DNA of 64,000 nucleotides from Nothophaeocryptopus gaeumannii (Eukaryota; Ascomycota; Dothideomycetes; Mycosphaerellales; Mycosphaerellaceae). How positions within the stretch are numbered: the stretch's first letter is position 1; the number at the start of each line of letters is the position of its first letter. A program made the position numbers and the translations under genes. The notes under the pieces were generated by a model. It did no database searches, was not told the DNA's origin, and saw nothing but the letters and a program-made list of their open reading frames with translations. Location: the NCBI GenBank assembly GCA_031771865.1, contig JASISA010000027.1:2976001-3040000 (forward strand), read 5' to 3'. Shown here one piece after another: positions 54,516-64,000 of this stretch.

Positions 54516-55182
54516 GGCGGCGCGCGTCGGGGCTCGTGAACTGGGGCGAGAGCGGAGACACGAATGGAGCGGAGGTCGTCGCGGTAGCTACGGTGGACGT
54601 GGCGCGAGGATGGGACAATCGCACCGAGGAGTGGGTGGGCGAAGTGCTGTGTGGTGATGGCGAGTGGAACTGTGTATGTACGCGGCAGTCAGGGCGGAGG
54701 GAGGAGGCGCGGCGATGGCGAGGCGGTGGGCGGTCAGCGATGATGATGGGGATGGAGATGGATGGAGATGGCGGCGTAAATCGGTGTGGCGCGGTGTTGT
54801 GGTAATGGTAGTGGTTTTGAGGTCGACTTTCAATTGCAGGAGGAGCAGGAGCAGTCCGGTCTTGCGTTAGTGAGGTAAGGCGCACGTTCAGAAGAAGCGA
54901 AGGTGCCTGAGGCCGACACAAAGACACTCTAATACTCCGCGGCTGCGGCTCGGTTCGGCTGTACCCTCAACGGGAACAGACGAACGAATGGTAGAAGCTC
55001 GAATCGCTGACGAGGGGACTCTGGGAGCTGGAACTCTTCATGAGGTACTCCGAGTACCTGTAACTACTGTGTTTGAAGGCGCATACTTTGCTCTGTTCTG
55101 CGTTCTGCTCGGCGTGGATGAGGCAGACCACGACAACCAATTAACTCCCACGCCCACCGCTCCGCTCTCCTCCTCCTCAACA
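54516..55182. promoter_or_regulatory. Divergent promoter NOT4 / NDUFS3
   Basis: A 667-bp divergent intergenic region. GATGGGGATGGAGATGGATG-type repeats lie at about 54745-54775, and GAGGTACTCCGAGTACCTGT at 55040 contains an inverted repeat (AGGTACTCCGAGTACCT). No gene is supported. Confidence 0.5.
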
Positions 55183-56232
55183 ATGGCCTCCCGATCCCTC
55201 GCCCGCCCCCTGCGGTCCGCCGCCATCAATGCTATCAAACCATCTTCAACCACACCCGCCGTCGCCGCCCCATGCACCGCCTTCCATGCTTCTGCCAAAG
55301 CCAACGCCAATGCCGCGCGCGCCTTCGCGACCACCACGACGCGGGCCAAGGAGCTGGCGGGCGATGCGGGCGAGCTCAAGAACATGCGGCACGCACAGCG
55401 CAGTCCGCAGGGCAAGCTGCACGCGCCTATAGTCAATCCCACCGACAAGTTCCAGGACAAGGCGCAGAACCTCCACGCCTATGGCCAGTACCTGATCTCG
55501 TGTCTGCCAAAATACATCCAGCAGTTCTCCGTGTGGAAGGACGAGCTCACCATCTACATCCCGCCCGCCGGCGTCATACCTACCTTCTCCTTCCTCAAAT
55601 ACCACACCGCCGCCGAATTCACATGCGTCGCCGACATCACCGCTGTCGACTATCCAACGCGCGACCAGCGCTTCGAGGTCGTCTACAACCTGCTGTCCGT
55701 CCGCCACAATGCTCGCATCCGCGTCAAGACATACGCAGACGAGGCCACCCCCGTACCCTCAATAACAAGCCTGTACGACGGAGCCAACTGGTACGAGCGT
55801 GAGGTCTACGATCTCTTCGGTGTCTTCTTCGTCGATCACCCAGATCTTCGCCGCATCATGACCGACTACGGCTTCGATGGCCATCCTTTGCGGAAAGACT
55901 TTCCGCTCACCGGCTACACAGAGATTCGATATGACGAGGAGAAGAAGCGGATAGTGGTGGAGCCCTTGGAATTGACTCAAGCTTTCAGGAATTTTGAAGG
56001 AGGCACTGCAGTAAGGACTTCGAGCATTGGGCAAGCTCATCTCTGAGACACAGCTAACACCCTACTTTTAGGCTTGGGAACAAGTCGGACCAGGCCATGA
56101 CCGCAAGCCCGATACCGTAAGTCTGCAACGTTTGACGCTTCACCTCAGCCGCAGATGTGCTCACCATATCCCCAGTTCAAGCTGCCTACGCCCAAGCCAG
56201 AGCCGCCGAAGGAGGAAGAGAAAAAGAAGTAG
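55183..56232 (+). CDS. NADH:ubiquinone oxidoreductase 30-kDa subunit (NDUFS3)
   Basis: Matrix-arm subunit of respiratory complex I (NDUFS3; nuo-31 type in Neurospora nomenclature), 309 residues. Exons 55183..56010, 56072..56116 and 56176..56232 are joined in phase (GTAAGG/TTTTAG; GTAAGT/CCCAG). The ATG at 55183 opens a mitochondrial presequence (MASRSLARPLRSAAINAIKP). Mature-protein landmarks: YLISCLPKYIQQFSVWKDEL, ADITAVDYPTRDQRFEVVYN, the signature YEREVYDLFGVFFVDHPDLR and GHPLRKDFPLTGYTEIRYD. The C-terminus ends in a Lys/Glu/Pro-rich tail (PKPEPPKEEEKKK), usual for fungal forms. Complex I presence excludes a Saccharomyces-like host. Confidence 0.96.
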
Positions 56233-56493
56233 TTTACAGTATATATGCACGAAAACGCACCTAAAGTGTCGACACAAGCCCTTCGCTCCACTTGCTCCAC
56301 TTGCCGACGCTCTCGGGAAGGGCCACCCTCGCACTTCATACATGCGTCTTCCTTCGTCCTTTGAACACATTCATTTATGAAACCACACACAAGCTTCCTG
56401 ATTTAATAGTCGTCATCGGGCGAAGCGCTCACGGAACGACCATATCGTCACAGATCTGGCTTCGCTGCAACAACTACCCCCGCAGAACTCGAC

Positions 56494-58126
56494 ATGTCGG
56501 ACAGAGATGCACTCACATCCAGGAAGCTTCCGTTCATGACATTGAGTGACGGATCGGAAGCTTCGCAGACAGGACCTCCGGCTCCCTTGGCTCACTACCT
56601 CACTGCCGAAGGACGAGCAGTGGCTCGATTTGCTGTCGATGGGAATGCTGTCAGTAAGTGCGCATCATGTTTTTTAAAACATCGTCTGTTCCCGCCTGCC
56701 GTGTCTGCAAGTCCTTGGATGAGAACTATCTCATCAATGGTCTGGCCGTTATGGCCGGTGCAGCTCCAATCAACCACCTAGAGATGACAATAACGCTAAC
56801 TTGCCATGCAGTAACCGGAGGTGCAGGGGTGAGCAAGCCCCAGCGAAAGCTATTGAGTACAAAAGACAACAGATATGGCTGACATTCCAACTTTGACTTC
56901 GCAGACACTAGGTCTCTCTGCAGCTCGGGCCCTCCTCGAACACGGGGCGTCGGGAATCTGTCTCTGGGATTTGGAAACCACACTCCGATCGTCCCAAACC
57001 GGCATCCTTTCTCTGGCCAAAGACTTCCCCCATCAGCGGGTCTTTAGCATTGCCGTGGACGTCACAGACGCTCAAGCGATCTCGGAAGCAGTGGAGAGTG
57101 TAGTTGGAACACTCGGCTCTCTCGATCATGCGTTCTGTTTCGCCGGTATCGTCGGTTGCTACCGTGAGTTGATCATTGGAGAGCAGTTCTGAGACACAGA
57201 CTAACTCTTTTTGAAATAAGATGCCATTGACATGGTGAGTCTAATACGGCGACTCTTTTCACCAAGTCAAGTCTAACACCTCACAGACGCCAGAGCAATG
57301 GCGGAAAACATTGGACGTGAATACGACTGGGTCTTTTCTCACAGCGCAGGCGGTAAGTCTTGCCCATCGGATGATGTCTCGAAGCAGCGGTCAGGGTCAA
57401 CAGCACGTCACACAATGCACTCGTCTTTGAACTTAGCTATTTTCCGACCATCGCCCGGAACAGTTGCAGTGCAGAGACGGGGCGCCGAAAGAGGAGCAGA
57501 TGTAAGAAGCGGCATTACTACAAGTCGGATGTCTATTTCCAATGTACCATCATTCCGGCAGATAAGGATATCTCGTCCTCGTCGTTGAGTACTAGGCTCG
57601 CACAGCCGTGACTGGCTCATTCCTTGGAGGTTTCAGGCAATGACCTTCAGCTAACATCTAACCAGGTAGCTCGACAGATCGCCAAAGAAGGCACCGGGGG
57701 CACAATAACTCTAACAGCATCCATCTCCGCGCATCGGGTAAGAAACCAAAGGCCAAAAAGCATCCATTTTCTGAGACACACGCTGACCTCCCGCCCTTTG
57801 CTTTATAGGTCAACTACCCTCAGCCTCAAGTCGGCTACAACGTCAGCAAAGCAGCAATTGTCGCACTAGTCAAATCCTTAGCAGCAGAATGGGCTGCGAA
57901 AGGCATTCGTGTCAACTCCATCAGCCCCGGCTACATGGATACCATCCTTAATGCCGGAGATGGAAACATCGCCGAAGCGCGAGCTTCGTGGGCGAGTCGA
58001 AACCCAATGGGCCGAATGGGAGCTGTTGGGGAGCTTGATGGGATGTGTGTGTTGTTGGCGAGCAGAGCTGGCAGTTATATCAATGGCGCTGACATGGTGA
58101 TTGATGGGGGCGCAACAGTTTTCTAA
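56494..58126 (+). CDS. Short-chain dehydrogenase/reductase, seven exons
   Basis: A 301-residue SDR related to fungal polyol/xylulose or gluconate-type reductases; the substrate is undetermined. Exons: 56494..56653, 56812..56828 (17 nt), 56905..57163, 57221..57234 (14 nt), 57287..57352, 57666..57737 and 57809..58126, all in phase. The two microexons supply ITGGAG, completing the cofactor loop TGGAGTLG (55-62), and HAIDM. Other motifs: FCFAGIVG replaces the usual NNAG, TASIS holds the catalytic Ser (~191), Y206-x3-K210 (GYNVSK), then RVNSISPGYMDT and NGADMVIDGG at the end. Intron 5 is 313 nt, unusually long for this locus. A ~50-residue N-terminal extension precedes the Rossmann fold. It is tandem with NDUFS3 and convergent with the HECT gene (142 bp). 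Confidence 0.9.
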
Positions 58127-58268
58127 GATATTATCTGAAAGTAAGGGCTGCCGCATCATAAAAGTCGCTCGACCACACTGTACAGTCTGCAATTCTGGCT
58201 AGACATCATTCCCGCTTCAGCCAGGTCCCCTCCCTCATATTGCACCGTAAGCATAGCCTTTCAGTCCT

Positions 58269-60803
58269 TTACCCTGTTCCAAATCCTTCAGTCCCATACT
58301 TCAGAGCCAAGCTAAGCTTCTCGCTCAGAATCTCCGAACTGCCGTACTTGGGCAACATCAGCGTCCCAAAACACGTCGAACTGGTCGGTAGCGACTGCAT
58401 ATTGTCTGGATTAGCTCGTTTAATGATGAATGTCAAGTTGTTCAATCCGTGTATTGGAATGCGTTCCGCCGCGGTCACGAACTTGACAAGCTGCATTTGC
58501 TTCTGCTCCGGCCAACCAGCTACCACTCGCCAGAATGCTTGCATATACTTCTGTTTCGCATCGTATCCATCGTAGCGTGCTGTTAGTTTGAGATCGTTGA
58601 TGTCCAGATGGTCTGTTCCTTCGACGTAGGCCTTGAGGTTTTCTGACCCTAGTACAGACAATGCTCGACAATCGAATAGTCCGCTTCCTCGAAATCCATG
58701 CATGAACGCATTCACCTGTGGAGCGACTGATGAGTAGAGAAGCCATTGAACGTGGGATCGAACGTAGTGGTCTTGGTTCTTTATGGTCACGAGCTGGGGC
58801 GAAATCTTCGCCTCTGATAGACTCCAACCTGGCCAGTCAGCCTGGATGCTGTTGACAAGAACCTTCGGGGGCAGAGATGAGCCCTTCTGGGAGGGTGTGT
58901 GTGTGGATTCATCGTGGAAGACCGGCGTCGCGCTGACTACTTGAAGCTCGAATCTCTCCGAGAGAGGGCGGCGTTTCGTGTTTTCAACAGGGAGAGCTTC
59001 AATGCGTACACCGTTTGCTTCGAGTGGGAATGAGAAGTCCATGCCCTCGACAGCCTCTGGCTCTGTAAGTACGGCTCGAAGTGACGAAGCAATTGTAGGC
59101 CAGCCGTCCCTGATCATTTCGAGAGTCGACTGTTCTGTTTGAAAGGGGTCGTTTGCCGCACTGACAAGCATCGAGTAAAAAGCTTGCGGCAGCCTGATCG
59201 GCAGCGTGATTCCGTTGTAGATGGCAAGGGCGAGAAGCAACCCAAACATCTCAAATAAATGCAGGGGTTGCAAGCTTCCAGCTCTGAAGTAACTCAATCC
59301 GGTCTGGTCGTCGGTCGTGAACATGTGAGCATCTTCTGAGAAAAGTTCTTTGCAGACGAGGTTGAAAAACTCAATCTGAACGCCACCAAGGTCATGGCCA
59401 ATGTCCAACTCGTCAGCTCCCATGCGAACGCGCAAGGGACGTCGTAGCTCCGCCTTCCTGGTTCGCCAGAGCTGATCGAAGACATCCTTCAAGAGATTTC
59501 CTCTGCTGACGAAGAGCAAGAAGTAGTGCTCTTCGCTCTGCAGAATCTGGGCAGGTAGATCATCTCTGAAGCGATGATTGCTCAGCTCCCGTCTTCGCAT
59601 CTCGACCGCCTTTTGAGCTTCCGTGTGTGCGTGTCTCATTGTCAAGTGGTTGATGGTCCGAAAATACCAGAAAAGCCGTTCAGCGGGAAATATAAAAGTG
59701 TATTCGAGCAGATGCTTGCCTTTGGGCGATGCATGATCGATCCAGGTTCCTGCAAGATCAAGCGCCTGTGTTCGCATCCATACCATTGGCGTTTGAAACG
59801 CCTTTGCAATGTTAGGCGGCAAAGCATGGCTGAGCCATTCTATGCTTTTGAGAAGCTCCAGGATCGTGTGAGGTATGGAACCGGGCTTCAGAATCGGATC
59901 GTGACTCCATTGCTTAGCGAAGAGCTTCTTGAGCCAAACAATGAGTGCCAGTACAGAACTTTCTCTTTGCTCTTCCCTAGCACTCACACGCAACGCAAGC
60001 ACGGCGGCGACACTCCACTGAGTGCCGACCGGAAGCGCAGCTTTTTCCGATAGACCCTGCCGTCGTCTCGCCAGGACAATCTCATGTTCTAGCCTCGTCC
60101 TCTGCGCTACGACCAGGATGGCACGGCGCAGAAGCCGAAGATAAGGCTCGTGGTCGAGCGTGTCGAGAGTTTTCAACCAGGTATTGTACGTATCATCATT
60201 GGGTCGATTTTCGCGCTTTTGTGGAAACGCTAAGCCCTTGCTGATGAGATTGTTGTTTACCATTTCCAAGACGGCACTCCTCTGAGGGAGTACTCTTTCG
60301 AGGAGCCAAATTAGCACAGGCAGAATCTCGTTCGCCAGCTGGACATTTGATATCAGAGGTGCTGTAGGCTTGGCCGGCATGCCCCCAGCCGTCCGTAAAA
60401 GCCCCGACACGATGCCATGGTAATGGTTCAGTTCCGTACTGTCGACAGATGGAGTTGGGTGGCAGCTTCTCGCACTGGACGTGTCGCATAGCAGCTGTGC
60501 CAGCGCCGACGGATCTCGTACGCTCGCGCAGTAGCCATGTGCATGTGCAGGCGTCGACGCGATCACATCGTCTGCGTTCGGAGGGCATAGGTGTGCCCGC
60601 GGGGTTGGCGCGGAGCAGATGGTGATGGCAATCATCCTGGCGGCACGGGGTGTGTACTTCCGAATGATGCCTGTGGCAACGTTCGATCGTGCACTGTAGC
60701 AGAAAGGTTCAACACATGTGTCGCTTCCACATCCGTCCATCAGCTGCTCGATGTATCTAGACCCTGTCAGTCCGTGTCCGGCGAGCTCGAAGCTGGAGAG
60801 CAT
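58269..60803 (-). CDS. HECT-type E3 ubiquitin ligase with AZUL finger (Hul4/UBE3A-like)
   Basis: An 844-residue single-exon ligase. The N-terminus (RYIEQLMDGCGSDTCVEPFC) is the AZUL zinc finger found in UBE3A and its fungal relatives, which docks to the proteasome in the human enzyme. A helical middle follows. The HECT domain begins at ~470 (LRRPLRVRMGADELDIGHDL, GGVQIEFFNLVCKELFSED). It carries LQPLHLFEMFGLLLALAIYN and ends with LPTSSTCFGTLMLPKYGSSE, in which C811 is the expected thioester cysteine. The C-terminal tail is KLSLALKYGTEGFGTG. Start: ATG 60803 (MLSSFELAGHGL). It is distinct from the Rsp5/HulA class, as it has no C2 or WW domains, so it is probably not the partner of the arrestin PPxY motifs. 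It is divergent from MAK5. Confidence 0.93.
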   Translation of the reverse strand: MLSSFELAGHGLTGSRYIEQLMDGCGSDTCVEPFCYSARSNVATGIIRKYTPRAARMIAITICSAPTPRAHLCPPNADDVIASTPAHAHGYCASVRDPSALAQLLCDTSSARSCHPTPSVDSTELNHYHGIVSGLLRTAGGMPAKPTAPLISNVQLANEILPVLIWLLERVLPQRSAVLEMVNNNLISKGLAFPQKRENRPNDDTYNTWLKTLDTLDHEPYLRLLRRAILVVAQRTRLEHEIVLARRRQGLSEKAALPVGTQWSVAAVLALRVSAREEQRESSVLALIVWLKKLFAKQWSHDPILKPGSIPHTILELLKSIEWLSHALPPNIAKAFQTPMVWMRTQALDLAGTWIDHASPKGKHLLEYTFIFPAERLFWYFRTINHLTMRHAHTEAQKAVEMRRRELSNHRFRDDLPAQILQSEEHYFLLFVSRGNLLKDVFDQLWRTRKAELRRPLRVRMGADELDIGHDLGGVQIEFFNLVCKELFSEDAHMFTTDDQTGLSYFRAGSLQPLHLFEMFGLLLALAIYNGITLPIRLPQAFYSMLVSAANDPFQTEQSTLEMIRDGWPTIASSLRAVLTEPEAVEGMDFSFPLEANGVRIEALPVENTKRRPLSERFELQVVSATPVFHDESTHTPSQKGSSLPPKVLVNSIQADWPGWSLSEAKISPQLVTIKNQDHYVRSHVQWLLYSSVAPQVNAFMHGFRGSGLFDCRALSVLGSENLKAYVEGTDHLDINDLKLTARYDGYDAKQKYMQAFWRVVAGWPEQKQMQLVKFVTAAERIPIHGLNNLTFIIKRANPDNMQSLPTSSTCFGTLMLPKYGSSEILSEKLSLALKYGTEGFGTG

Positions 60804-61330
60804 GCTGACCGCGAGACCAGTTCCTGCACATGTCTTTCACGGCTTCTGGGACTGGGACCGGCGACCGCGACGTGTACTGTACTGCTCAGTCGGCGTTGCT
60901 GGCCATGGTACATGTCTCTTCCATTGCTTTCCATACTCGAGGACGAGATGTCCATCATGAATGAGGACAACGTGTACATGTATCATTGGCACTTGAAGAC
61001 ATCATCTACAGCAAGAACATGGACATGTCCACGTGCATGCACAGCTTGGGGCTGAACGTCAGGCCGTCTCAGCACGCATCTTGCACCTGCAGCGGTCATG
61101 TGGTGGGCGATGCTGCGTGCATGTAGGAAGGCGTGTGGGTGTTGGGCGGAGGGGGAAGGGAAGGAACGAGGAAGGGGCAGAGATGCAGGTGGAGGTGGAG
61201 GAAGAACTACCTGCGCCACAGCCACAGCCACGCACGGCGCCACCGTCCGCTCGACTTCAATATTTTTCTCCGACCATCGTCTCTCAGCTCCCGCTATTCA
61301 CTCGACGACTACACACAAGCAGCACGCATC
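60804..61330. promoter_or_regulatory. Divergent promoter HECT ligase / MAK5
   Basis: The 527 bp between the start codons contain GCCACAGCCACAGCCACGC at 61218 and a GAGGTGGAGGTGGAGGAAG purine run at 61188. No gene is supported; the open frame upstream of the MAK5 ATG is leader sequence. Confidence 0.5.
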
Positions 61331-63628
61331 ATGGCAGCCGCCGAGAAGCGAGCCTTGCCTGCAAAGGTCGCGGCGATGAGGGCTAGGAAAAGACAAAAGC
61401 TGGGCACCAGCTCCAACGACGATCAGGTTGCCGCAGCGCAGTCCGCATCATCGCGAAACCTGAATGTCAACTCCCTGGCTTGGAAAGAGGTCTCGCTGCC
61501 AGACCGTATGGAAGACTACGAGGGCTTTTTCGGACTCGAGGAACTGGATGATGTGGAAGTTGTGCGGGATGACGCGAATGGAAAGGTTTCTTTCAAATCC
61601 AAATCGCCAGCTCTATTAACTACCAAGCCAAAGTCGAGCGACGTGCACGATGATGATGATGATTCGGATGCCAGCTCGTGGTCTGGGTTTGGAGACGAGG
61701 TCTTGCCGGAAGGCAGAGCACAAGCATCGAAGCGGAAGGGAAGCACGTCGAGCGCCAAGTCCTTGAAGATTCCCGTCATGGACAAGGATGGCGCGAGCGA
61801 GTCCGATTCAGTCGGCGCATTTGCAGCTTTGAAACAGGATGAGGGAGACGATGGTACTGATGTGACCGCCTGGAAAGACCTTCGACTGTCTCCAGACACC
61901 ATGGCATCGTTGTCAAAGTTGAAGTTTTCCAGACCTACCGCGATTCAGCGGGCTGTGATCCCTGAGATCCTCAACGGTCACGATGTGATAGGGAAAGCGT
62001 CGACAGGATCAGGAAAGACACTTGCGTTTGGGATCCCAATCCTGGAGAGGATTCTGGAAACAGCCTTGAGCTCGAAGGGACCTCGCACGAAGTCGCCTCC
62101 TCTGGCATTGATTATGTCACCCACTCGAGAATTGGCACATCAACTGGAAGGTCACCTTAGGTCTCTATTCAATGGGTGCTTAGAGGTGCGACCATCCATT
62201 GCGACCTTGACCGGAGGGCTGTCATTGCAAAAGCAACAGCGGCTACTGAAAGACGCAGATGTTGTGATCGGTACCCCCGGGCGGCTGTGGGAAATCATCA
62301 GCGAAGGTCGGGGGGTTGCTGCGATGCTCAAGCAGATATCCTTTCTTGTTATCGACGAAGCTGACCGACTGCTCAGCGAGGGTCACTTTAAGGAGATGGA
62401 GGAAATCCTCAACACGCTCGATCGCCAAGATGATGAAAAGCCTGGCGACGGACCCGCGCCGTCCGCTCCAACTCAAGAGATCAACAGGCAGACATTGGTA
62501 TTTTCCGCGACCTTTGATCAAGACTTACAAGGCAAACTCGTTGGCAAACCTAGCCGCAGGGATCATAGCACCAGCAACGAGCAATCACTGGAATACCTAC
62601 TTTCTAAGCTCACATTTCGCGAAATAACGCCACAATTCGTGGACGTCAACCCAGTTCGGCAGCTCGCAGCCGGCCTGAAGGAAGGTCTCGTTGAGTGCGC
62701 GGGGACGGAGAAGGATCTGTACCTCTATGCACTCATCTTGTTGTCCTCGGCGAAGAGGGCAATAGTGTTTACCAACTCCATAAGCGCCGTGCGACGTATA
62801 ACGCCGCTTCTGCAAAACTTGAACGTCAATGCGTTGGCTCTGCACTCAGGCATGGCTCAGAAAGCTCGCTTACGGTCGATTGAGCGATTCGCTCGAAGCA
62901 AAGATGGCCAGAAACCCAGCAGTGTGGTCTTGATCGCCACCGACGTGGCAGCTCGCGGATTGGACATACCGAACGTTGAATTGGTTGTGCATTATCATCT
63001 TCCCAGAGCCGCTGACACGTACGTGCATCGATCCGGCAGAACCGCGCGTGCAAACCAACAAGGCTCCTCGGTGCTCATTTGCGGCCCAGAAGAAGTAGCA
63101 GGTGTACGCAGACTGGTTGCCAAAGTTCACGCGCAGTCAGCAGCAGCAGATGAAAATGCTTCTGATGCGGCAAAGCAAGGTTATTTCATCCGCACCCTCG
63201 ACATGGACCGCCGCATTGTTTCCCGGCTCAAAGAGAGGCTGACGCTGGGCAAAAAGCTCGCAGATGCCACTATTGCAAAGGAGAAGCAGCACAAAGAGGA
63301 TGACTTTATGCGTGCGGCAGCCGAGGAGCTTGGAGTAGAGTACGACAGCGAAGAGTTTGAAAAGCAGGCCCCTGGTAGGCATGGTCGTGGGAGTGGACGA
63401 AAGAAGAAGGAGCGCGATGCAAGAGGCGTAAGCAAGGCTGAACTCGATGCAATGAAGGCGGAGCTCAAGGCGTTACTCAATCAACGTGTCAACGTAGGGG
63501 TAAGTGAGCGCTATATCACATCCGGCGGCGTTGATGTAGATGAGCTCTTACGCCAACAAGATGCTGGCGCTGACAAGACTGGCGAGTTCCTCGGGAGCGT
63601 GGGTCATCTTGGATTGGAAGATCTTTGA
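61331..63628 (+). CDS. MAK5: DEAD-box RNA helicase Mak5 (60S ribosome biogenesis)
   Basis: A 765-residue nucleolar ATP-dependent RNA helicase for large-subunit pre-rRNA maturation, single exon. The ATG at 61331 (MAAAEKRALPAKVAAMRARK) begins a basic segment. Next is the Mak5-specific AWKEVSLPDRMEDYEGFFGL, then an Asp/Ser-rich linker. Helicase motifs in order: Q motif (FSRPTAIQRAVIP), Walker A ASTGSGKT (223-230), PTRELAHQ, TPGRL, DEAD (342-345), SAT (392-394), ATDVAARGLDIPNVE and HRSGRTAR (566-573). An insertion between motifs II and III (DRQDDEKPGDGPAPS) is typical of the family. The C-terminus is Lys/Arg-rich. Its stop is 3 bp from the stop of the convergent BCKDH gene. Confidence 0.95.
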   Translation: MAAAEKRALPAKVAAMRARKRQKLGTSSNDDQVAAAQSASSRNLNVNSLAWKEVSLPDRMEDYEGFFGLEELDDVEVVRDDANGKVSFKSKSPALLTTKPKSSDVHDDDDDSDASSWSGFGDEVLPEGRAQASKRKGSTSSAKSLKIPVMDKDGASESDSVGAFAALKQDEGDDGTDVTAWKDLRLSPDTMASLSKLKFSRPTAIQRAVIPEILNGHDVIGKASTGSGKTLAFGIPILERILETALSSKGPRTKSPPLALIMSPTRELAHQLEGHLRSLFNGCLEVRPSIATLTGGLSLQKQQRLLKDADVVIGTPGRLWEIISEGRGVAAMLKQISFLVIDEADRLLSEGHFKEMEEILNTLDRQDDEKPGDGPAPSAPTQEINRQTLVFSATFDQDLQGKLVGKPSRRDHSTSNEQSLEYLLSKLTFREITPQFVDVNPVRQLAAGLKEGLVECAGTEKDLYLYALILLSSAKRAIVFTNSISAVRRITPLLQNLNVNALALHSGMAQKARLRSIERFARSKDGQKPSSVVLIATDVAARGLDIPNVELVVHYHLPRAADTYVHRSGRTARANQQGSSVLICGPEEVAGVRRLVAKVHAQSAAADENASDAAKQGYFIRTLDMDRRIVSRLKERLTLGKKLADATIAKEKQHKEDDFMRAAAEELGVEYDSEEFEKQAPGRHGRGSGRKKKERDARGVSKAELDAMKAELKALLNQRVNVGVSERYITSGGVDVDELLRQQDAGADKTGEFLGSVGHLGLEDL

Positions 63629-63631
63629 ACG

Positions 63632-64000
63632 CTACTTGGAGTCCAGTGTCAATCCATCCAGACCGCCGTCGAATTCAGAAACGTCGTATTCATTGGGATA
63701 CTTCTCGATGATCCTGCGCAAATGCGCCATTTGCTCTCTCTGTTCTTCCGTCGGTTCCGCATACACGTGGCTCATCAGGCCGCTGAGGGGGGGCCTCTTT
63801 TCCTTCTCGGCCTTCCGGTACGCAGCTAAGATATTCTTTCGAGTATCTGCGCGCAATTCTTTCTCTTCGTTCTCGTCCCAGATACCTTTACTCTCCATCC
63901 ACTTCCGGAGGCGGGTAATGGGGTTGTCTCTTCGCTTCCAGTCCTCAACCTCCACCTTGGCGCGATAGGCGAAAGAGTCATCTGACGTGCTGTGGTGGGA
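63632..64000 (-). CDS. Branched-chain 2-oxoacid dehydrogenase E1 alpha, C-terminal part (5' end outside window)
   Basis: The last 122 codons of the mitochondrial E1 alpha subunit (BCKDHA), which decarboxylates the 2-oxo acids from Leu, Ile and Val. The frame enters from the window edge at 64000 with SHHSTSDDSFAYRAKVEVED, the conserved phosphorylation-loop region (the site of the family's regulatory serines). It continues WKRRDNPITRLRKWMESKGI and ends in the typical NILAAYRKAEKEKRPPLSGL, MSHVYAEPTEEQREQM and TAA. No intron is seen in this part. The stop lies 3 bp from MAK5's stop, so the 3' UTRs must overlap in antisense. Confidence 0.94.
   Translation of the reverse strand, partial: SHHSTSDDSFAYRAKVEVEDWKRRDNPITRLRKWMESKGIWDENEEKELRADTRKNILAAYRKAEKEKRPPLSGLMSHVYAEPTEEQREQMAHLRRIIEKYPNEYDVSEFDGGLDGLTLDSK

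Noticed and set aside
1..64000. Reassignment of UAA/UAG to glutamine
   Set aside because: Conserved genes with clear C-termini end in TAA (SEC13, KH protein) and TAG (NRK1, arrestin), so these codons terminate normally.
1..64000. tRNA, rRNA, CRISPR arrays, transposase genes
   Set aside because: I scanned by eye for tRNA T-loop motifs, rRNA signatures, regular spaced repeats and transposase or integrase motifs and found none that held up. A tRNAscan-SE or repeat search would be decisive.

Overview
The window is nuclear DNA of a filamentous ascomycete. The genes are closely packed, and introns are mostly about 45-90 nt with GTAAGT, GTATGT or GTACGT donors. Markers include a CreC-type WD40 protein, a PPxY alpha-arrestin, Gem1/Miro, a long fungal NOT4, Mak5 and complex I subunits (complex I excludes Saccharomyces-type yeasts). 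Style and GC content suggest a Dothideomycete, perhaps a black-yeast-like Capnodiales or Mycosphaerellales species. That placement is inference; no species is claimed.

Layout. 1-7.5 kb: ATP5 (cut by the window edge), a C2H2-like nuclear protein, a small two-exon gene with a His-Ser repeat, and a type II membrane protein. 7.7-11.4 kb: an MIT-like segment followed in the same frame by a MYND finger, a UIM and a chromo-like segment, interrupted by two amber codons. 12.2-23.3 kb: an Arg-rich protein, SEC13, a DUF1741/ARMH3 protein, NRK1, a three-KH RNA-binding protein and an LCB4-type sphingoid base kinase. 23.9-38.8 kb: a large UBA protein, GEM1, CreC, an alpha-arrestin and a conserved unknown gene behind a 29-unit trinucleotide repeat. 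40.7-49.2 kb: a looser, decayed-looking zone with an HhH-GPD-like gene and an unknown acidic gene, each broken by an in-frame TAA, an SDR, a frameshifted gene fragment with a second partial copy, tandem duplications and AT-rich DNA. 49.2-64 kb: NOT4, NDUFS3, a second SDR, an AZUL-HECT ubiquitin ligase, MAK5 and the branched-chain ketoacid dehydrogenase E1 alpha gene (cut by the window edge).

There are two functional threads. One is ubiquitin and carbon control: the CreC WD40 partner of a deubiquitinase lies 1.4 kb from an arrestin with two PPxY motifs, and NOT4, a HECT ligase, a UIM protein and a UBA protein are also present. The other is core mitochondrial function: ATP5, GEM1, NDUFS3 and BCKDH E1 alpha. 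Many genes are divergent pairs sharing promoters of 0.3-0.7 kb.

The most unusual signal is a set of premature stops (TAG at 9349 and 11084, TAA at 40757 and 46203). Each sits inside a frame that reads as convincing protein on both sides and across phase-matched introns, and each is one C-to-T step from a glutamine codon. Conserved genes here end normally in TAA, TAG and TGA, so the code is not reassigned. Decay, RIP-like CpA-to-TpA mutation or regulated readthrough remain open.
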